From Gnetum montanum (taxonomy: Eukaryota; Streptophyta; Gnetopsida; Gnetales; Gnetaceae): DNA of 64,000 nt. The notes below the pieces were generated by a model that saw only the letters and a program-made list of their open reading frames with translations, did no database searches and was not told the DNA's origin. Both the position numbers and the translations under genes were made by a program. This document shows positions 58,370-64,000 of this stretch, piece by piece. How positions within the stretch are numbered: the stretch's first letter is position 1; each line of letters opens with the position of its first letter. Location: positions 866,920 through 930,919 of the forward strand of contig MNCI01013895.1 of the NCBI GenBank assembly GCA_015680685.1, given 5' to 3'.

Positions 58370-60110
58370 AGAAATGGGGTACCCTGAAGAGTTTGGTCAA
58401 TTAGACAGGGACTTAATAGGTGTATCTTAACCTTTTGTTTGGGAAACGATGCATGTAAAATAAATTGATGATCAATAAATACAAGGTAATGAAAATAGTG
58501 CAAAACACAATCGTAGTGAGCGAATAGGAAAATAGACTTGGGTGAGAGAATGCACCACCCCAAAGGTTGTGGATTTGATTATTTGCCTTGTTGAAAGGTG
58601 TACAACAGGTTATGCAACACTGGAGAAACACGACTTACACTGGATAGTATAGTCACGGGTCTTCTGCCTGCTACTCTGTTCGCTAGGATGCCAAAATGCT
58701 TGACTCACAAAGGAATGTTTGGAGCCAACCAGAGAACTCAAAGGTAACTAGAATGCTCAAAAATGCCAACTATGCTCTCTGAAAGCCAACTTCACCAAAA
58801 GCCAACTTTTTTGCCAACCCCTTGAGCATTGTTTGCTGGGGTATTTATAGGGCTAGGAGTAGGAGGAAAATGTAGTTTGGATGCCATGTGTCCTGGCCCC
58901 CACAAGGTGAAAACATAGCTGTATTATGTAGGTGTGAGATGCTGGAGATGAACTTTGTTATGCTGCGACCATACTACTGAAATTGCATGTGCCAAAATCC
59001 AGTGTGCCATCAATGCAAGCAAAATGGAGCCTATGCTGCAAGACTATGTCTTCCCTACTCTTGCAAGAAGGGTCAAGCATAGGAACAATTTTTTTGAGGA
59101 TTGACCAAGGATATGAAAAATGAAGTAAAATTGCTGATTTTGCCAAGGAGATGTTAGAGTGAGAAAGATTATTGCTGACAAGTTCTAGAGGCACTCGAAG
59201 ATGTCTCGATGCTTCTGTGCTAGTGTTGCACTACTCATGCTATTGAGCACATTGGTGTAGCATAAGTAGTTGCTTGCTACGCTGTGCTACACTACTAGGC
59301 TTAACAGAAAACTTGCGTGGGAGCTGAAGAGCATTTGTCTAAGGCTTGATCAAGTAAACAATTGCAAATTTTTTTCTTCATGCCGGGAAGCCTTCAGACT
59401 TGTTGAATTCATGTTTGGGACATTCCTCTGCCTTTACATTATTGCTACACTGTGCTACGCTATGTAGCATAGTACATCGTAGCAGTCGGGGTATCATGCA
59501 TCCTTGTTCAATCCACCATTTTCTAGTAAGAAACTTTGCTCGAGGCCTAAGGGCTAAGTGGGATAGGTAGCTTTGGAGGCTGAAGTCTTGCTAAAGTCTA
59601 GTCTTCTTGTTGGAATCACTTGGCAAGGTGGGCCTTTCTACTCTACCTTTGCTATGCTGTGCTATGCTGCATAGTGTAGCATAGTGTAGCACCTTGTGTT
59701 GGCTGAATCCTAACTTGTCCTGTAATCCTTTTATCAATTCGCATTTGGATGCTTGAGTGGTTATCTTTCAAGGCTTGCTATGCTGCACAACATAGTGTAG
59801 CGTAGTAGACTTCTTCACTAGAAAACTTGCTGAACTATTTTGCTCATCCTAAACAACTTTAGCGACTCCTAGCATGATTTCTGGGTAGACTGTCAGCTAG
59901 GTTAATTGTCTAGTTGTGTAGGCTAGAGAGTCTAGCGGGCCTATCAACCCTGGAGATAGAAAACTTGCCAGACTGGACAGTCTATCTTTAGTGCCTACAC
60001 TTTCCTACCAAACCATCATGACACTGCACTTGTGGAAGTCCTTGCCCAAATTCCAAGACTCTGCTGAAGTATGAGGGTCCTGAAATTTTATGGTGTTTTA
60101 GAGGGTTTCC
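58370..60110 (-). repeat. Palindrome-rich repeat, possibly an LTR
   Basis: The left edge resembles 7590-7700. On the minus strand a TATA box ccctataaatacccc lies near 58845. Upstream of it (59210-59830) are many variants of tgctacgctgtgctac and agcatagtgtagca. In minus orientation this would be U3 array, TATA, then U5, leading into P3. This reading is an inference; PBS and exact ends were not found. Confidence 0.45.
59215..59835. repeat. Clustered inverted words (TGCTATGCT/AGCATAG)
   Basis: At 59648-59692 tgctatgctgtgctatgctg is followed by catagtgtagcatagtgtag, a near-perfect palindrome. Similar pairs occur at 59272-59300, 59445-59485 and 59777-59805. RNA or single-stranded DNA from this stretch would fold into hairpins. 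Confidence 0.8.
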
Positions 60111-61090
60111 TCATGACATGAATGTGAAAGTGGTATAGTCATATCAACTAATGTGGAAGGTCCTACTAAGTAATAAGCAAAGGTTAGCATCCATATGAGT
60201 AAATTCAAAAACCAAGAAAAGCAATAAAACACTTAATGTCATAAAACACTAGAAGCTATGTGTTCATCTTTACTTTTCTTCTACGATGTGGAGGTTCTAG
60301 CTACAAGGGTTTGATCCATGCCATCGACATCTACCCACCAGATGTGCATTTTCTTATCATCCTTTCACTTCTCTTGTATACAAGGTTAAACCTAGAGGAG
60401 TATTCATTAAAGTCTACTCTGAATTGTTGGTACATAGTAGCTCTGATTTAGGGACTCTTGGTGAATTCATCCAAAGTATTTTGAGTCATTGCCAAGATTC
60501 AGTTATTAATAATCAAGCCCTGATCATTAACCTTGTACCTACAAGAAGTTAAATTAATGAGGTTAGTTAAGTTAATCAAGCCAAAATAATTAAAATGTTA
60601 CAATAACCATGTTTACCCCTACAGATGATATATAGTGCTAGGTGGGTTCTAGAATAATGTGTGGGCTTTGTTCACCACCATTAGGGTATTGTCAGTATTA
60701 TACTAACGATACTCTAGCATCGTTTAGATCTTAGAAATGTAACATGAATTTATGGCATCTGTCGATTCCCCTGTGATCTTAGGAATTGGTTTATTGGTAA
60801 TATACCTAGTAATTAGTCTAGATGCCCTAGGCAATAGGGTCTCCATAACAACCTTGGCTACATCTATAGACAAGTGTGACAACAACATCACATTGAAGTT
60901 CCTAAGGAGGTAGGCAAGTATGTCCCTTGCCCTAGGCTAAAACCACAATGAGAGATTCAGAAGAGGCATGTTGTGTGGTGGGTTATTGGTCTTGGGATGA
61001 CCAATGTAGCAAAAAATGCTAACTAGCTCCACTATAATGAGAATAGGCCTCAAGAAGACCTTGCATGAAACAAAACAAAAACATTGTAAC
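60110..61090 (-). pseudogene. Decayed coding-like region, unknown
   Basis: On the minus strand at about 60960-60750 frames read RARDILAYLLRNFNVMLLS, HLSIDVAKVVMETLLPRASR and ITRYITNKPIPKITGES. This looks like real former protein but matches no family I can name. It lies near P3 and might be a retroelement ORF. No start, stop or splice sites could be assigned. Confidence 0.35.
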
Positions 61091-61467
61091 CAATTAGAAT
61101 TTATTTACAAATATAGACAAAACATCTAGTCGAAGGTGAAATTAGCCTCTATAAAAAGCTCTAATGTGTTTATCTAATTTGAATCAAGGAATTTCATAAG
61201 AAGCATTATTATAACCTTTCAAAGAAAAAAATACAACATATTAGAGTTACTTAGCAAATTTAGATAAAACATCTAGTCAGAGGTGAAATTAGCCTATGTA
61301 AAAAGCTCTAAGGTGTTTATCTAAATTAGTCTAAGTAATTTCACAAAAAAACATTATTACAACCTTGCATATCCTTGCATCATGACCAATTGAAATTTCC
61401 CAATAAATTTAGAAAAAAATTCCTAAGTTAGAGGTGAAATTAACCTTTGTAAAAATCTCTTAGATGT
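61091..61467. repeat. About 135-bp tandem repeat, third unit cut by an LTR
   Basis: aaaacatctagtcgaaggtg, aaaacatctagtcagaggtg and a third variant cctaagttagaggtg each precede gaaattagcct...aaaagctct. The third unit ends at 61467, exactly where the LTR begins. This shows the LTR element is the younger one. Confidence 0.8.
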
Positions 61468-62220
61468 TGATGAGTTGCGATATCGCATCCACCACGCGAT
61501 ATCGCATAAGCGATCTCGTGTCCTACCTCATCTTCTATAAATAAGAGGCGGTGCCCTTTGTTCCAGAGTAGTAAGACTTAGACCCTTAGCTAGATTCTTG
61601 CAGTTTAGTCATTCCAGAGTTAGAATAATTTCTGTGTGCCCACAATAGAAGTCATAGAGTGAACAGATCTTTATTCAAGCAATTTGTACCTAAGCACACA
61701 TTTGTGTACGACAATAAAGATGAACTTTATGATAAACCTTGTAGCATACAGACTAAGCTAATTACTAATTAATTATTATTGAATGTTTAATGCTTTCCTA
61801 GTAAATTAATTTCTCTCTCAACCTTTGACCCTTTTAGTTAAGTGCACTCAGTACGACCGCTTCGAGCATGCATGTGTTACACTAGTTCAGGATGTGGACG
61901 GCAAGTGGGAACGGATACTAGTGTTAGGAACAATTAGAAACTAGTTAATGAATAGCTAAGATAAATTGGCCACTTAGTTCTCTCTCCCTTTCCTTTATTA
62001 GCAGAAGACATAAAAAGATAAAAGCTATAAAAATCATATACCTCGAGCTTACTTAACCATAAAACCGTGACAATACAAGTAAGTTTAGGAAGACAACGAT
62101 GGATTAACCCTGAGTATTTCATTAAGGCGCATAAGCACTTAGTCCTTGGAGTTTGATCAGATCGCACGTGAAACACTCGTATTCATATGGTTGAGTGTAG
62201 GGGTACCTTGCCACTTATCA
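61468..62220 (+). mobile_element. 5' LTR of a short gypsy element (753 bp)
   Basis: Begins TGATGAGTTGCG and ends CCACTTATCA. Contains gcgatatcgc palindromes at 61478-61515, a TATA box TATAAATA at 61536-61543, and the block gagttagaataatttctgtg near 61620. A PBS follows directly. The second LTR starts at 63604. Confidence 0.85.
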
Positions 62221-62221
62221 T

Positions 62222-62239
62222 TGGCACCATTGCCAGGGA
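62222..62239 (+). promoter_or_regulatory. Primer-binding site (tRNA-Asp type)
   Basis: TGGCACCATTGCCAGGGA, one base after the LTR end. Close to the tRNA-Asp-type PBS of Athila and Tat elements, with differences that are transitions. Confidence 0.8.
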
Positions 62240-63603
62240 AGTTGAGCTAGTAAAAATAAGTCTTTGCATGGTGTGGTTCTCACCAAAAAAAAAAAAACAC
62301 AACAACAAATAGTGAGAATTCAAAGCACACCCCTTAGACACAATAATCATCCAGGCTACAAACACTGGTTATGTAACAAAAACAAACATGTTCCCTCTAA
62401 CTAAGGCCCCTTCTCATTTCCTACTTTCCCCTTTCTCGTTTTCTCAGAATGGTGGTGACTCTTTGGCGGAAGCATTCTTGTTACTTCAAGTGGATGGATT
62501 GGCCAAGTGTATTAATGCGAAGTCATTGGATGTGGATTGTTTGAGGTTGGATTTGGAATGAGATCTACTCTGTCACATTAACCATAAATACACAAGGGGT
62601 TGTACACCACCTTGTTCTTGGGACTCCATTCCATTCTCTTCTTCCCATCATTCTTTCTCCATTTTCCACCTCATTGCCAGTTGTATCAGTAGTCTATATC
62701 TTGGTTGATGCATTGTTGTCTTTTTAGTAAATTCTTGTGGCTAAGACTTTAACTCTTGCTTCCAAATGACATTTCCAAAGCCTACGAACTCTTTGAATGT
62801 GGGTTTGTTAGGGCATCAAAGGCATGATCCCGCTTTGGGGAGGACCCACTGACATTCCTATTTGGTGCATCAGTTAACTGCTTTCCCTTAAACATTTTTG
62901 CAATCAACTTTTGTTTTGTTTATTTCCACCTTTGACATCCATTTTACCGGTGTTTCCATTGTTTATTTTTCTCCATCTTTCTTATTCCTTATCTTTTTTT
63001 TCCATTCTATCGCTACCGAAGGATTGCTCTTAGTCATGGGGGTTCTAGTCCTATTTTTTCAATTTTCCTAACCCCTACACCTTGGGTAGCCACCAGTGTT
63101 ATATCTGTAGAATCTGTATTAGCCATATCACAACTCAGCCAATGGACCTTACATTGAAGCAAGGTATCAACTGTATTATGACTTACTTATCCTTGCTCAT
63201 ATGTGACTATGTTGTGTGTGCAGATGGTAATCATACAGCAATGGACTGGACCTGGAGGAAACACTCAGGAGGGACTGGTGCTGGAACAGTCATGCAAAGA
63301 ACAAGATTGATGACACACTTATGGATAGATAATGGAAGGTGCAATCTTGGTGTCAGTAGCAACACATCTTCTCCTTTTCTCTCTCTCTCTCTCTTCTCTC
63401 TTAGCTGCCAAATAAGGCTAGATGTCAAATGTGTATAGTGTTCACTCTTGTGGTCATGAACACTAATGTTGTAATGTATTGTAATGTTGATCCATTCACA
63501 TGTCACCCCATTCACCATTAGTGTCATTCAAGCTAATAATCCCATACCTTCCCAATATTTTGTAAGGAACTTGAGGATGAGTTTTCATTCAGTCATGGGG
63601 GTA
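62240..63603 (+). mobile_element. Short internal region of a non-coding gypsy derivative
   Basis: 1.36 kb, matching the reverse complement of 32274-33560 block by block (for example aattcaaagcacacccctta near 62320 and the polypurine tract agtcatgggggta at 63591-63603). No gag or protease. A deletion derivative that kept the sequences needed in cis. Confidence 0.8.
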
Positions 63604-64000
63604 TGATGAGCCGTGATATTGCGTATGCGATATTGCATCCGCCACGTGATATCACATACACTATATTGCATCCTGCCTCATCTTCTATAAATAAGAGGCT
63701 ACGCCCTTTGTTCTAGAGTATTAAGAATTAGGTCTTGAGCCAGATTCTTGTAGTTTAGTCATTCCAGAGTTAGAATAATTTCTGTGTGCTTGTAGTAGGA
63801 GTCATAGAGTGAATGGATCTTTATTCGAGCAATTTTTCCTGAGCACACATATGTGTACAGCAATAAAGATGAACTTTATGATAAACCTTGCAGCATACAG
63901 ACTAAGCTAATTAGTAATTAATTATTATTGAATGTTTAATGCTTTCCTAGTTAATTAATTTCTCTCTCAACCTTTGACCCTCTTAGTTAAGTGCACTCAG
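63604..64000 (+). mobile_element. 3' LTR of the short gypsy element, cut by the window end
   Basis: Begins TGATGAGCCGTG, with a TATA box at 63686-63693 and the gagttagaataatttctgtg block. Similar along its whole length to 61468-61860. Most differences are C/T or G/A, for example gatatt for gatatc. Confidence 0.85.

Overview
This 64 kb window looks like nuclear DNA of a land plant with a large, repeat-filled genome. It has AT-rich background, GT-AG introns up to 16.6 kb long, and LTR retrotransposons primed by a tRNA-Asp-type site. Non-LTR (LINE), SINE-like and Copia remnants are also present. The single recognisable host gene is RAD51C. Its C-terminal residues differ from the usual flowering-plant form, and its giant introns fit a gymnosperm. 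That placement is an inference, not a proof.

Left part (about 1.6-28.7 kb): a complete nine-exon RAD51C gene on the minus strand, start at 28573 and stop at 1738. Every exon boundary is a GT-AG site with matching phase. One exon (18497-18570) carries a one-base frameshift. Intron 8 (1887-18496) holds a LINE split by a 3 kb insertion, a SINE-like copy, an unknown multi-exon pseudogene (copy P1), an LTR with its primer-binding site, arrays of short palindromic repeats, a 76-base C tract and a Copia fragment.

Middle part (28.8-45.8 kb): degenerate Copia remnants, then a minus-strand nest of Athila/Tat-like Ty3/gypsy elements. Three copies of one family are stacked here. They show gag and/or aspartic protease followed by a long non-coding region and an LTR, and none shows a reverse transcriptase or integrase. 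This is the layout of a non-autonomous gag-protease family. LTRs begin TGATGA(G/A) and end CTCATCA or a one-base variant of it.

Right part (46-64 kb): two more copies of the unknown pseudogene family (P2 at 47.9-48.6 kb, plus; P3 at 55.7-58.4 kb, minus), and a separate gypsy gag-protease remnant (52.1-55.1 kb, plus). There is also a palindrome-rich repeat at 58.4-60.1 kb, and a short LTR element (61468 to beyond the window end) with PBS, polypurine tract and both LTRs but only 1.4 kb inside.

The most interesting items are the unknown multi-exon family P1/P2/P3, in which P3 keeps consistent phase-1 splice sites; the gag-protease-only retroelement family; the palindromic arrays; and the frameshift plus the duplicated N-terminal segment in RAD51C. 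No tRNA, rRNA, CRISPR or bacterial features were seen.
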